Positions 22,555-34,954 of a stretch of 64,000 nucleotides of DNA are shown in pieces. Below the pieces are notes generated by a model. The model searched no databases, was not told where the DNA came from, and saw nothing but the letters and a program-made list of their open reading frames with translations. The translations under genes and the position numbers were made by a program. Numbering within the stretch: position 1 is the stretch's first letter; each line of letters opens with the position of its first letter. The stretch spans positions 11,723,579-11,787,578 of the forward strand of contig CM059975.1 of the NCBI GenBank assembly GCA_030490835.1, written 5' to 3'. The stretch comes from Annona cherimola. Taxonomy: Eukaryota > Streptophyta > Magnoliopsida > Magnoliales > Annonaceae.

Positions 22555-23070
22555 TTAGAGGCTCTACTTCTATGTAATCGGAGTACATAAAAGTAGTCCC
22601 ATGTAACCCTCTCAAATGTTAAGATATTGATCATTGAGTGAAAATTTTAATATATTTTTACATTTAACCCAATTTGTTTAGCTACGAGATTAAGTTTCAT
22701 CCAAATCAAGTATGTGCATGACTACGTTTGCCCAAAATATATATGTGTAAATTATGTAAAACGCTAAAGCTTATTTACACTATATTAGAATGTAATAATA
22801 TTTTATAGAATCATTTGCTCACATAGAAATAATATTTTAAATGACTTAGATATCAAAAATTCTTTTTTAAAATTGATATTTTAGCATTATATTAATTTTA
22901 TGCATTTATAGATGAGACTCATGTATAATGATAGTAGATAAATGAGAGAGTTTTTATGATAATATAAATGATGCTAAATATAATAAATAGAATGAATTTT
23001 TCATCAATCATTAAAATTTTAAATATGGAAAGGGTTACATAAAAAAGAAATTTCATATAAGCGAGACCAA
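22555..23070. repeat. Foldback MITE, family 3 (copy 3)
   Basis: Left end 'cttctatgtaatcgg', 'catgtaaccct'; right end inverted 'cttatatgaaatttc', 'tatgtaaccct'. Centre near 22800 ('tattttatagaatcatttgc'). Internal arms 'atttcatccaaatcaagtat' and 'aataaatagaatgaattt' match copies at 2.2, 33 and 40 kb. Confidence 0.55.
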
Positions 23071-24055
23071 ATTTTAAGTATACATGCATACAATACACCT
23101 ATAAGTAGGGCTGGGAATTAAGATGGCTCACCCTATTTCCATTAGGTTAAACTAACCTTTTTTATTCCTTAGTGAAAGAATGAGTAAAAAATTTTAACCC
23201 TAATTTTGAAATAGAGTAGGTAAACCATATCCTAATATGAAGAATTTCAATACATCTTGCATATTTTTTTACTAGAAATTATAAACATATTTTTAATATC
23301 TTTCTCATTTTTCTCAAAATTCTCGAATTATTTATGATTAACTATACTCTAATTTTATTTTTAAAATTATGGCTTTTAAGGATTAACATGTTAGTTTCAT
23401 GTAATGAATCTTTAGATTGATTGATTAAATTCTTAAAAGAATCAAAATTTTAAAATTGGCCTAAATTGTCAACTAAAAATATTGATTCTAAGTTGAAAAT
23501 GAAATTTTTATCGAGATATATTGTGTTAACTTGTTTCAATAAATTTAATACGCTATCAACGTTTAATAATTATTTCAATAAATTTAATAAACTATCTATG
23601 TTTAATAACATTTTTTGTTGTAATTATGTTTTCTTTTTACGCAAATAACTGTATTCTTATTCTCACTAGTTAGTAAAATGTTGAAACACTAAACCTTTAA
23701 ACTTAACATAGATGCTTCTTATTCATTAAAAAAATATAAAAATGTCTTTATATTCGATAGGTATATATATTATTAAAAATATTGCATTTTATTTATATTG
23801 TTGTACTTAATCCGTCATCTCGATACCAATCTGAAATTTGTACTAAGACTTATATAAAAAAGAGGGTTAAATACCTTTTCCGCAATGTAATATTAGAAAG
23901 AAGATAAGACAATTTTTAATATTAAGATTAAAGTTGGACAAATTCTAACCTAATATGACGCACTCCTCCCCACCCTACCTATAATGCAATAAAACAATGA
24001 AACTTTTTCTTCTAAAGTTGTTCAATATGAAAATTTTCATTATCCATAATTATCT

Positions 24056-24493
24056 AAAGAGTCATTTAGTAATGAAGTAGTGGAGGGTAGAATGGGAAGT
24101 CATGGTTTACATGTTATCTAATAAATGATTTAATGATCCAACAATCCTATTTTTTTAACTTATTACCCTTATATTCAATTATTTTTTCTTTCAGCTAGTC
24201 TATTTATTCTAACTTTTTTGTATCATTTCATTTCGATCATAAAATTCTTAAAACATTCCTTTCCTCACTCTACATTCTCAAAATGTCCTCTTATTTTATA
24301 ATCGTTACTTCACATCTATTCTATTTTTTTTATCTTTCTTCATAACTACTTATATAATTATTTAATCTATTTTAACTTAATTTTTTTTACTCATCATCAT
24401 TATTTCTATCATTATCACATAACTTCTCCTATTTTAAAAATTTTTATATAAAAAAATTTTTATTTTAAAATTTTATCAAATACCTTCACTCTA

Positions 24494-24500
<7 letters not shown>
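24056..24500. repeat. Two degenerate family 1-like MITEs side by side
   Basis: 24056-24290 ('gtcatttagtaatgaag'...'tctacattctcaaaatg') matches the 20138 subtype; 24290-24500 ('cttcataactacttatata', 'atctattttaacttaat', 'catcatcattatttctatc') matches the main family. Ends not resolved; a 20-bp A-run follows. Confidence 0.4.
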
Positions 24501-24524
<24 letters not shown>

Positions 24525-25530
24525 AGCGTAATCCCATTAAAAAATAACATCCGGGGCACGAGATGAGGAAATACGCGGGCGTTCTTATACGCGCGACTCC
24601 CTCTGTGGGTTTTGTCGTTTCTCTCCCGTGTCTTTTCAGTTTTCAGTCTGCAACGGTTCCCCGTTTTGGTTACTCGCTTACGTCCTTTCTTTATCGGGAA
24701 GCAGTTCATCTGAAATTTTTTTTTGAAAGAAATCTCATGGGCTTGCTCAGGATTATCTAATACGACGGAATGGGATAGATTTCTCTATTTTCAATATAAC
24801 ACCTTATTTTTCCATAATACCATTCTGCTTTTTATATTTACAATATTAATTATTTTTTCATTTTTAATATTAAATTCTCAATTCACAAAACACAACCATC
24901 TTCACTTGTTTGAACTCAATTGAATAATCATATATGGGCCTAGCAGCTCAATCAAAATTGGATTGGGAATCACAAACATAAAATTTAAGTAGTAAAATAA
25001 AATCTTATTTGAACTCGAATATCCCTGCAAAAAAATTTTGGAAGTTTTAAAAAAAAAGAAAACTTGTATGAGCATTTAGCTTCAACACTCATGCAATCAC
25101 TGAAACAAACCCATACTTTTTTTTTTTTTTTTGAAAATGAGACAACCCATACTTAAATGCACCAGAACTGTTCTGCGTTGTTGCCTATATGAAGATTATA
25201 TCCTGCTGCATAGAATTTGTTGCACATGTGAATTTTTTGTTTTTCGGCAACTCAAGTAACCGCATTTCATTTACCAGAGATAGATTGAAAACAGAATACA
25301 AAAGCTCCTTTGCAAGTTAGCAGTTCACAACGCATCTCATTGCTGAAGAAGATGAAAGGTACAGGAAAAATAACAGATGGAAGGTGAAATGAAAAGGGGG
25401 TTTTTTACAAGTTAATTAGACATTCTTATCATTATCATATAAATTATCAGCAGATGAAACTTACCCAGTGACAAATAGTAACCTCTCCAAAGAGTGATGC
25501 AGTTACACTAGGAAGAAATCTTCTGAAAAC

Positions 25531-28128
25531 TCAGGCTTTGACGTAGTCCAACCCTTCATGCTTCCTTTTATTGGGCCTCGAAAGGAAGCAACAGTGAGCC
25601 CAAGTTTTCCTTGCCCTCACCGGTTGTGACCTCACATCCCTCTTTGCAACATGCTCGGCCATGTAAGAAACAACCGCCTAAAACACATAGACGTCGATTA
25701 GTTAATCAAGGAATAGGCTCGTCCATCTTGGGTTTAGCTCGGTAATTGCAAACCCCACTGAAATTGAATTGCTGTAACTAACCAAAGGAATCGGGATGAT
25801 TAACCATCCATAAATGAGTTCTTAATATTAGTTTGAAATTATTTGTTGTTCTCAAATTTTCTCTTCTTCAATGATCAAGAATAATTTAAAATTTGAAATC
25901 ATGATCTCTGCAGTGTATTAGAAGTTTTCTATAAAAAAAAAAAAAACAGAGAACTCCTTTAACAGTTCTACTTTTCAATCAGGGACCATCGATCTAACGC
26001 ATACAGAGAGAAATTTGAATCCTTCCAAGGAAAATTTTCAATAATGACTAATATAGATTCGCTGTTCAATCAGCCTTTAGCATTTAGTGGCTTGAATAAA
26101 CAATCTGAAGGAAACAAAGAATTTTCGGGATGTTCCATTATCATGAGTAGTTTGAAATCTCAATTAAAAAAAAAAAAAATTTGAATAGGCCTTCATTGCA
26201 TGAAACTGAACGTTTGGTGATAGAAATCAATGCATCCTAATGAATACAAACAGATATGAGTTACCTCTGCACCCATTTCTGCTACATGCCTCGGGGGCAC
26301 GTCCAGGGGATTCTCTTGAATCCGAAGCACACGCAGCTTCACAAGCATCCCAAAAGAGTCTGGGAGAACCTTTATCTGATTATTGCTGATGTCTAATTCT
26401 TCAAGCATCTCAAGGTTTCCGATGGACCGTGGCAGTGACTGCAAATCAGCAAAATTATTCCCCAGGTTCATCTTCACAAGTGAAGTTGCAAGACACAAGC
26501 TCTCTGGCACTGTTTCAAGCTCATTGAAACTGACATCTAGCTCCTTCAATCTCGACATGGAAGCCATTGTGGTAGGCAGAGCCTTGATATTGTTGTACCT
26601 CACTAAAAGAACCTCCAAAGATTCAAGCCTCCCTATAGCTTCTGGCAAGGCCTTCAGGCGATTATAATCTGCTTGAAGCTCCACGAGAGAAGTGCAATGC
26701 CCAATCATGTGTGGAAGTTCCTCAACATCATTTGTTTCAATATTCAGTTTCTTTAGGTTGACGAGATTTCCAAACGTATCTGGTAGAAATGTCAGCCGAT
26801 TCGCACTCACATCGAGTTCCTCAAGGAGGGTTAATTTGCCGAATGTTCCAGGCAATGATGAAAGCTGGTTCCCTCTCAAATCCATAAACCGAAGGTTGAA
26901 TAGATTGCAGATAGAATCGGGAAGTTCGGCCAGTCGGTTCGAATGCAGGTCTAGCGTAGTTAGAGAAGACAGACCACCAATGGTCGATGGAAGGGCAACA
27001 ATTCGGTTCTCAGAGAGGTCGAGGGTGATTAAGCCAGATAGCTTTCCTATTGAATCAGGAAGCCATTCCATCTGATCTGGCAATTTATTCTGGAGGTTGA
27101 GGTCATGAGCACCTTTTCTTACAGAAATCTCAATCAAACTAGCTATTCTAATCAAGCTCAGTTTCCCACCATCATCTCCTACATGGAAAACAAGAAATAC
27201 TATAAAGAAAGTTTAACTCCTAGCACGAAGTTGCTGTAAATACAGACGGTAGCCATGAATTCTTTTATGGAAATAAACAACAACTAACATGGGAATCAAT
27301 TGAAGTATATTAGCATAAATAATCATGAACGTTGACGAAATTCTGTGAGAAATGACGAAATCATATGTACCCAATCAAAAAAAAAAAAAAATCCAATCAC
27401 AAGCATCCTAACCAACTCCATGAAAATGCTGAGCACCCAACAACCAGATAAGGGAAAGAAGAAGAAGAAGAAGAAAAAGGGTGATTAAACCTGAACTCAC
27501 CAGAGTCAGTCAAGGCTTTGACAGATTGATTCATCGGCAGTCCTCGCGAAGCATCAGTGGCTGTATGATCAGCAGTAAAACTAGATTTAGGCTTCTTCAC
27601 GTAGCTATCATCTCTAGTAAAGAGCTCAGGGCTTTTCCTTTCCTTCACGGAGAAAGACCCTGACGACGACGCAGCTGTAAAAGAATCATAGCCGGAGGAA
27701 GAAGTAGAAGCGCTGCTGGCAGAAAAGGTGGTGGGAGATGGTGGAATGGACCCATTTGAGTGGCCGACCGGGCTGCAGCTCTCGGATGATGGGAGGCATT
27801 TTGAAGCCCTCTGGACGAATTCGTCAAACATGGCATGATTGTTCTCGAGATCGAGCAGCTTCAGAGCTTCCCTCTTCTGTTGTTTGCTCTGGAAAAAGAC
27901 CATATTTTTCTGCATTTCCTGGAGGATGAAGAAGAGCTCCTCCGGCACTTCATTCCCCTTCTGCTGCTTTGAAATCGTGTCTATCCTTGACTGCTCCTCC
28001 TTTTCAATGTTCCGGATCAATGCCAATGCGGCCTCCACATTGTCAAGAGGCGGCCTCGTGGGCAGAGCTTTATGAATTCCCGTGATCTCTTCCACTACAC
28101 CATTCAACGATTGTGGAAAGGAGCCCAT
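25531..28128 (-). CDS. Plant intracellular Ras-group-type LRR protein (PIRL), 3 exons
   Basis: Exons on the minus strand: 28128-27501, 27178-26265 and 25677-25531; all introns GT-AG and frame kept, giving 562 aa. Residues 1 to about 130 form a charged, partly coiled-coil region (NVEAALALIRNIEKEEQ, LQEMQKNMVFFQSKQQKR). A Ser-rich linker follows (about 130-205). From about 249 to 503 come eleven LRRs of about 23 residues of the LPxxIGxLxxLxxLDLxxNxL type. The last exon encodes the PIRL-type tail AEHVAKRDVRSQPV...CCFLSRP...GLDYVKA. Known of the family: cytosolic LRR proteins related to Ras-binding animal/fungal LRRs (SHOC2 type), with roles in gametophyte development in Arabidopsis. The N-terminal extension plus LRR plan fits PIRL4/5/6-like members. 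An in-frame ATG exists at 28188, but a CCTTTCAG acceptor at 28174 lies between it and 28128, so a 5' UTR intron and start at 28128 are preferred. Confidence 0.93.
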
Positions 28129-29120
28129 ATTTACAGAGACAAACTGCAAAATGCCGACTTCCAATGAATCTACCTGAAAGGAATACAACCTCTCACATTC
28201 AAAACAAGAAAAACAGATCGAAGTAGTAGTTTGGTGAAAACTCTGTTCTTTTCAATCGTAAAGAGAAGCTCGCATCAGTAAATCAGCAGTGAATTAGCCA
28301 AAACTATTAAATATATTTAGACAAAAATAGAAAAAAAAGAAGAGCCAAATCAAATTTTCACTGTTATTGCCCAGAAATCCTGAAAAGCACCCACTTAGAG
28401 TCAGGTACAAAATTCCGGAAGTGCTTGGATCAATGAGGACACAACCCACTTCGAGCTGGGAACAACTACGACGGTGACGAAGATGTATGAAATAGTAAAA
28501 CTAAGATGAGGAAATCATTCAAACTGATTGCATGTCACGAGTACAGAGGTAAAAATGAATCACCAGCTCTAATTCAGCAGAAACTCGGGCAAAATGCTGG
28601 GGGAAAAGACAATAACACCCACCTTTTTACGGCAACCCGAGAAAAACCCAGATCAAGAAAACACAAAAACGCAACAAAAGAACATTTCCTGCCCACGATA
28701 CCTCAAAAGATTTCCCGGTTTTCTCTCTCAAAACTCCAGAAACGGCTATTCTGTTTGCAAACACATACAGCCGACGTTAGCATGGAGAAGAAGACGAGAG
28801 CAGATGGAAATGTTTTCTCTGCTCCCCAAATTATGGAATTTTCCTTGTGACATATTTCAATAAGCTTGGATTCTCTGAGCTGATTGAACTGGTAATTTCG
28901 CGCTCGGCGCTGTCTCTCTTGCTGTTTAGTTCGGGAATTTCTGCTTCCGTCCCAGAGGCCAGAAGCGCTTTAAAACCAACGGAACTTCAGGTAAGAAAAT
29001 CATTGTCAACCGCAAGACTGTTAGTATCCGTAACTCTGTCAGTTATTAAATCTCACCTTCAAACACAAAATAAAATCAATCTGAATCGCTTAATCGGTAT
29101 ATTTCATATTTCATTATAAT
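28129..29120. promoter_or_regulatory. Probable 5' UTR intron and promoter of the PIRL gene
   Basis: Minus-strand upstream DNA of the PIRL gene. A splice acceptor-like CCTTTCAG (28174-28181) suggests an intron in the leader. The stretch 28380-28990 is less AT-rich than the surrounding repeats. No other gene recognised. Confidence 0.4.
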
Positions 29121-29969
29121 ATGCTATTTATTTTAATATTAGTTAATTAATTTTAATTTTCACAAAAGATTCGTGTACTTATCCTGGATTAAAGTTTAAA
29201 CCGACTCATTCCATCAAATAAAATAAAATAAATAAATAAATAAAAACCACTCAGAATTTTACCGTACGTAAAGGAATAAAAAAATGGCACAGCAAGTTGT
29301 TCGGCTTGGATTTTGCCGAGAGAGTTGGATATGTTTTCCACTTTCTGGCGACGGGACTCGCCGAAGTGGCTTTGTTGAAGTTGATTGAATGCATATGTTG
29401 TGAGGACTCACGCGTAGATAGTACGTGTTAGGCTATTGTGTGTTGACTGATACAGTTCATGATAAAGTCAATCCGGAAAAAAATAATAATATATTAATAA
29501 CCATATAGGACCCACATATCAGTGTTTCTGGTGAACGACCTGTAAAAAATTGCAGAAATTCAATTTATAATTTTACCATAAAAAAACTCCTGTTTCAATG
29601 GATCTAACATTAAATCTTGTGTTCCTGTTTCTACGATATTTTTTAATTTTTAAAATGACTCTTTCAATTTTTAATATAACATTTATGATTCCCACTGCAT
29701 ACCATATTCTCATCCCGAATACAATTTTTCATAGTAATTTGAAAACCATATTTCAAAACTCTATTGTTTTGAGATCACTATCTTACTCAAATAAAAATAT
29801 AATTAATTTATGTTAAAGTTCTCCCACTGGCTAAAGGTTCTACACTCAACATTGGATATAATCAATGACTATTTTTGTTGTTACTACTATTTTCGAAAGA
29901 AATTATGTTTTCTTAAAATAATTACTAGATTATGTCTCCCATCGCTTGAAAGCTTACGGTGAGAACAAC

Positions 29970-30272
29970 GGATTGCGATCCCCTGCACCCGGGTGCACTG
30001 AGTGCACCTAGTTTCAGTGCACCCGGGTGCATTAATTCATTTTTTATTTTATTTTGAATTTTTTTTTATAAAAGTGTTAATCTAAGTATATTTAACATAT
30101 GTATCAATTTCTACCATTTTTGAAATATTTTAGATATTTATTTTTTATTTTCTTAGTATATTTTTTATTTTGTATAAAAAAAATTTCAAAAAAATAAAAA
30201 AAGAATTAAAATGGATTTAATGCGCCCAGGTGTACCGAAGCTAAGTGCACCTAGTGCACGGAATCGCGATCC
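29970..30272. mobile_element. Palindromic MITE (family 2), perfect 9-bp target duplication
   Basis: 303 bp flanked by GAGAACAAC on both sides (29961-29969 and 30273-30281). Terminal inverted repeats GGATTGCGATCCCCTGCAC and GGATCGCGATTCCGTGCAC match at 16 of 19 positions. The subterminal GC-rich part holds two perfect 14-bp palindromes TGCACCCGGGTGCA (29984-29997, 30018-30031). Core is the AT-rich family palindrome. The 9-bp duplication is the Mutator-like signature. Confidence 0.85.
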
Positions 30273-30779
30273 GAGAACAACACTCATTTCGTCTGCTCTT
30301 CTGCATCATTCCCAATTCTCACCTCTATTACTACACCTTTGATTATGTTTTAGGAGTTGCCCCTTTCTTGTTATTCTCTTTAATCGCTCTAAGCACCGCC
30401 ACAATGACTAGGTTCATCTTTTAAAGTTTGCTGACTTGAACTTTGATTATTCGCATGCAAGTCAGTACTCAGTAGTCAGTACAGCTTCACGATTTACTCA
30501 AATAAAACGATCATCTCTACTTTTGAATAATTCCCATAGAATGGGTAAATCTTCCACCGCCAACAAATCTATGATACATATACATATATGATGGTAAAAT
30601 CTTCAATATTCAACAGATGAATCTTGCCACGTAAACATATACATGGAATTTTGATTAGTAAACTCTAATTTTTAAATTACATCGTAAACTCCAATTTAAT
30701 CGGCCCGTTAATTGTTATAAAAAAATTTCGGCTTATTAGGCAACCGAATGTATTAATTAATTGCGGATAATAAAAGAGT

Positions 30780-31250
30780 ACTTGCGGCTGCTGGACACAT
30801 TCTACGACTGGAACTACATGCACGCCAAAAGCAGCACGTAATTGATTCCCATGTCCGTGTGGTGGAGAGCGTAAATAAGGCTTGGTGGCAGCAGCGCACG
30901 GGCCACAACGTTTCCGCCTCCAAACGTTACGCAGCTGGCGGGCCTTTGGCAGTTCTTGGATGGGCGCAATTTATGTTGGGTGTCTCCGCATTCACGCGGT
31001 GCACGTGAGGATCACATGCAATGAGGGCGAGGTTCGATACATAGCCACGTCCAGAATTTATGGATGGGGGCATACAGCTAAAGTTCGTCCGATCTTTAAG
31101 TGGGCCATGTCATGACAGGCCATGGGTGGGTCACTATATCTGCATTGATATATGCATACATGCGGTTCTGGACAGCGAACTGGCCGGCGGGTGATTAAAA
31201 TGCGATGCTGTCCCTGCTGGAGACGGATGCATGTTTGCAAGCTTATTACA
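30780..31250. other. GC-richer island without recognised gene
   Basis: About 470 bp with balanced composition in very AT-rich surroundings. A stop-free frame of about 85 codons runs from 30781 to about 31008 but has no start context or familiar motif. Contains CACGTG at about 31001 ('gtgcacgtgagg'). May be a promoter or relic; unresolved. Confidence 0.35.
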
Positions 31251-31279
31251 AGTTGTCCACGGATTTTTTATATATAAGA

Positions 31280-32475
31280 AAACAATCTAGTGCACTGAAA
31301 CTGCGCTGCATAATGGGGCCCACTTAATCATGAAATCAACATCTGTCCACTCATCGTATTTAAAATTATTTATTTTAATAGCATATTAATTTTCATCCAA
31401 ATCGAATATGTGTATGGATCTCATCTTAAAATAGTACAAAATCAATAAAATAAATAATTTAACATAAATATCAACTTTATAGTTATATTTTTAATATCTA
31501 AACCATACAAAGTATAATTTTTATATGGATAAATAATTATATAAAATATTATAGTATTTTAATATGTGTATAGTACATTTTGTAAAGGAATCCACATAAT
31601 TATGGTGCACACGGACTGCCCTTGAATGATTCTCATATATATAAAAAAATATATTGCACTATAATTACGGTGCAATCCTATGTAAAATGGAATCCATGTA
31701 TATTAAAATGTAATAATATATTGAGATTTTTGCAAATATGCTTACAAGGTTTGACTAATAGTGCATCCGTGCCCCTAAGTTTTGTAGAATTTACAAATAT
31801 GTCCACAAAATTTGCATAAAATTGCAACTGTGTCCCTTCCGCTAGGATGTCGTTAGATTTTTATATAAAATGATGATAATGCCCTTTAACACAATGACGA
31901 ACTTGCAATTTTTTCAATTATTGTAAATATATTTGATATTTCATTATTTTATATATTTTTATGTGTATCATTATTTTATATTTTTTTGCAAAAATGCTTA
32001 CAATATTTTCAAAAATTGGAAGTATATAATTTAGCTTAAGGGCATTATCGTCATTTTATATAAAAATATAACGACATCGTAATGGAAGGGACACGATTGC
32101 AATTTTATATAAACTTTATGGGTATATTTGCAAATTCGGCAAACTTAAGGACACAAATGCAATATTTGTGAAATCTTATCAACATATTTACAAAAATTCC
32201 TAGTATATTATAGAATCATTTATCTATATAAAAAACATACTTTAGACGATTTAGATGTTAAAAATACCACTTCAAACTTATATTTACGTTAAACTATGTT
32301 ATTACTTTAATTTTGTACCATTTTAAAATAAAGCACTTATGCATGTTTGATTTAAATGAAAATTAATATACTAATGAAGTAAATAATTCTAAATACATAG
32401 ATGGGTAAATTTTTTATTCACGATCGAGTGGGCCCTACAGTTCATGGAGTACATGGTGAAATCACATGCATTGAA
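31280..32475. repeat. Foldback element with nested insertion
   Basis: Left arm from 'tagtgcactgaaactgcg' (about 31290), right arm ending 'gtgggccctacagttcatgg' (about 32450) in inverted orientation. Shared arms: 'ttcatccaaatcgaatatgt', 'aatatctaaaccatacaaag', 'ggataaataattatataaaa'. The inversion centre is split by the family 4 element at 31718-32205. Confidence 0.55.
31718..32205. mobile_element. Long-terminal-inverted-repeat element (family 4), nested
   Basis: Arms of about 180 bp: 31718-31900 and the reverse complement of 32036-32205 share 'tttgcaaatatg', 'cccctaagtttt', 'aaaattgcaactgtgtccct', 'gatgtcgtta', 'taatgccctt'. TATATT borders both sides and may be the target duplication. It interrupts a family 3 foldback arm, so it is the younger insertion. 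Non-coding. Confidence 0.65.
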
Positions 32476-32849
32476 TCATTTTTAATATGTATAAAGAATT
32501 TGTCCCATACATTTATATATGTCATAACTTATTGTACATATGTAAATTTTGCCTTAGATAGTTTACGTATTGAAACAATAAATTTACGATTGATATTTAC
32601 ATCAAACTATTTGATTATATTAATTTTGTACCTTTTTAGATGGGGCCATGCACATATCAATTTGGATAAAATTATTCTACTAATAAAATAAATAATTCTA
32701 AATACAATAGATGAAGTAGATGTATATTTTATGATCATATGAGACTCATCTTGAGCCAAATATTCAATAACTTATGATATATATATATATAAATGTACAT
32801 GATTAAAACTCACATATATATATATATCGGGTTCGCTTTCATAAAATCT

Positions 32850-33320
32850 TTTTTCTATGTAACTTCTTTTATTTTTAACATCTAGATAGTTAATAAAAAA
32901 TTCACCCTATCTATATTATCGTGAAAATTCTTTCATTTATTCGGTATCGCTGTGTATGGGTCTCATCTATGAGTGTGTAATATCAACTTGGTAAAATAAT
33001 TTAATGCTAAAATATCAATTTTAAAGTAGTGTTTTCTACATCTAAACCATTTAAAATAACACTACTATGTAAATAAATGTGTGTGAATGAATCTAAGTAT
33101 TTGTTATAATTTACATATGTATATATATGTTTGAGCAAATGTGGATCATGCACATATTTGCGTTAGATGAGACTTAATCTGCAAGCTAAATAAGTAATGT
33201 TAAATATAATGAATAAACTGAATTTTACATCAATTATCAACATCTTAAAAATTAAGAGAATTGCAAAATATCACTTTCTTTTATGTAAACTGGTTACATA
33301 CATAGAAGTAAGCCTTGTAT
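32850..33320. repeat. Foldback MITE, family 3 (copy 4)
   Basis: Left 'ttctatgtaacttcttttat', 'taacatctagatagttaat'; right inverted 'atgtaaccagtttac', 'tttaagatgttgat'. Central palindrome near 33075. Same family as 2150 and 40060. Confidence 0.6.
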
Positions 33321-33617
33321 ATATTGTTGGATCAACTAACTCCTACATCCTGCATACTTTGTTGATTTAATAATTATCTCGCAATATATACTAAAATTTG
33401 TCATTATATGTATATCATCAGTCTACCGAGTGACATCTTTGTAGCCACGTAACATAAAGCTTTACGATAGTTTTTTGAAGTTGGTAGCTGCAAGTCAAGT
33501 TTTCAGTAATAAGAATTATCGTTAAAAGATTATTTTTGCTGCATCTAGTATATTATCGTCGTTAAAGTTAATTTTTAATGAAATTAATTATTTATCTTGC
33601 TAAATAATTTCTTTTAT

Positions 33618-33884
33618 GGGTGCATTTGGGAAGTGATAAAATTTATAGATAAAAAATTTTTTGTATAAAAGTTTTTGAAATTGGAGTAATGATATGACAT
33701 GTTAGGAATATATAATGCTAAAAAGTAAAGAGAGTAAAATTAAAATAAATAAGTTAATCGTGCAAATAGTTATCTAGAAATAATTGGAATGTAGGATAAT
33801 TATATAAAAAATGTAAAAAATAATTTAAAAATAAGATAAGTGTAAAGAATGAAAATTTTTCACATGAAAAGTTTTAACATGCCT
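33618..33884. mobile_element. Family 1 MITE
   Basis: Begins 'gggtgcatttgggaagtgat' and ends about 'aagttttaacatgcc'. Internal 'agttaatcgtgcaaatag' and 'gtaaagagagtaaaattaaa' match the family. Ends not confirmed. Confidence 0.6.
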
Positions 33885-34320
33885 TACATCAAAAAGTTCT
33901 CAGCCTATTTAAAAAGAAGCTTGATTATATACATCATGATGTATTTTACGATAAAATACAACATTCATTTATTTTTAGACTTGAGCATATTTTTCGTTTT
34001 TCTTCATAAACATATTTTTCTAAGTGTATTTGATCCTTTTCCATTAAAAAGTGTATTTAATCTATATGTCAAGTCTTGACATGTTATAATACTTTTATGT
34101 ATTTATTTTTTATTTTTAAGAATTAAGTTATTTAAGGAGTGATAAATGACTTAAATGCCTCTGAAATTGATATTTTTTTAAAAATATATATATAAAGTAT
34201 TATAAAATAACAAAACTTGGTATATATATATATTAAATGCAATTAGGAAAACATATTTATGAAGGAAAAATTTAAAAATATAATACATCATGATAATACA
34301 ATGGAGCTCATTAGATAAAA
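33870..34320. repeat. Palindromic MITE (family 2)
   Basis: Left 'atacatcatgatgtatttta', 'tttttcttcataaacatatt'; right inverted 'attatcatgatgtattat', 'tttttccttcataaatatg'. Centre near 34130 with the family pattern 'ttatttaaggagtgataaatg'. Confidence 0.55.
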
Positions 34321-34554
34321 TGTGTTGACATATGATGACTTTCTTGTACGGTTGGCTGACCGTGCAAATATGCTATGGTTTAAAATTAAATGTTGCAAGA
34401 AGATAATAAATATGCCTATGTGATCAGTGGATCAGATTTGACATTTGACGCATTGGAAATATCATATTCATTTGATAGCTGGTTTTGTAAAAGGGATGGA
34501 CATGCCATGACAATGTAAATATACGGAGAAAAATATACATGAGAAATATTTTGG

Positions 34555-34900
34555 TGCAGTTATCTACACCATAAATTACAGTGCGGTTATCTCAAAATGG
34601 CCCCCACAAGATTATAAAATTATAATCTACTCCACCCATTGTATTTAGAATTATGTATTCTATTGTCATACCAATTTTCATCCCAATTGGATATATTTAT
34701 AGGCCCCATCTAAAAATAGTAAAAATTTAATGTAATAAAATAATTTGATATAAATAATGTTGTTAAAGTTCTTTTCAACAAGTAAACCATTTACTATAAA
34801 ACTTATATATAGATAAATAATTTATAAAATATTAATACATTTAAGTACTTGTGGGGCCCATTTTGAGCCGAATGCACAATAAGTTCCTGTGCACAGCAGA
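34555..34900. repeat. Foldback unit with gtgca-rich ends (family 3 variant)
   Basis: Left 'ggtgcagttatctacaccat'; right 'gtggggcccattttgagccg', 'cctgtgcacagcag'. Interior arms 'ttcatcccaattggatatat' and 'gataaataatttataaaata' as in neighbours. Confidence 0.55.
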
Positions 34901-34954
34901 AAAACATATCTCAATATATGCACTTGATTATTATATATATATATATATAACAAT

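Larger units (their letters stand above)
18524..25530. other. Intergenic repeat-rich region between NAC and PIRL genes
   Basis: 18524-19080 is NAC 3' sequence and unassigned DNA. Then: a long-ended element (19105-19958), a family 2 MITE with a nested family 1-like copy (20025-20696), a SINE-like head (20700-20905), foldback arms (21300-21710), a long-ended element (21871-22318), a foldback MITE (22555-23070), unassigned AT-rich DNA (23070-24050), family 1-like copies (24056-24500) and a small GC-richer patch (24540-24770) with no recognised gene. 24900-25530 includes the PIRL 3' region. Confidence 0.6.

Noticed and set aside
26193..26264. Longer C-terminus of the PIRL exon 2 frame
   Set aside because: The extension is intron sequence after a GTAACT donor; splicing to 25677 yields the conserved family tail.
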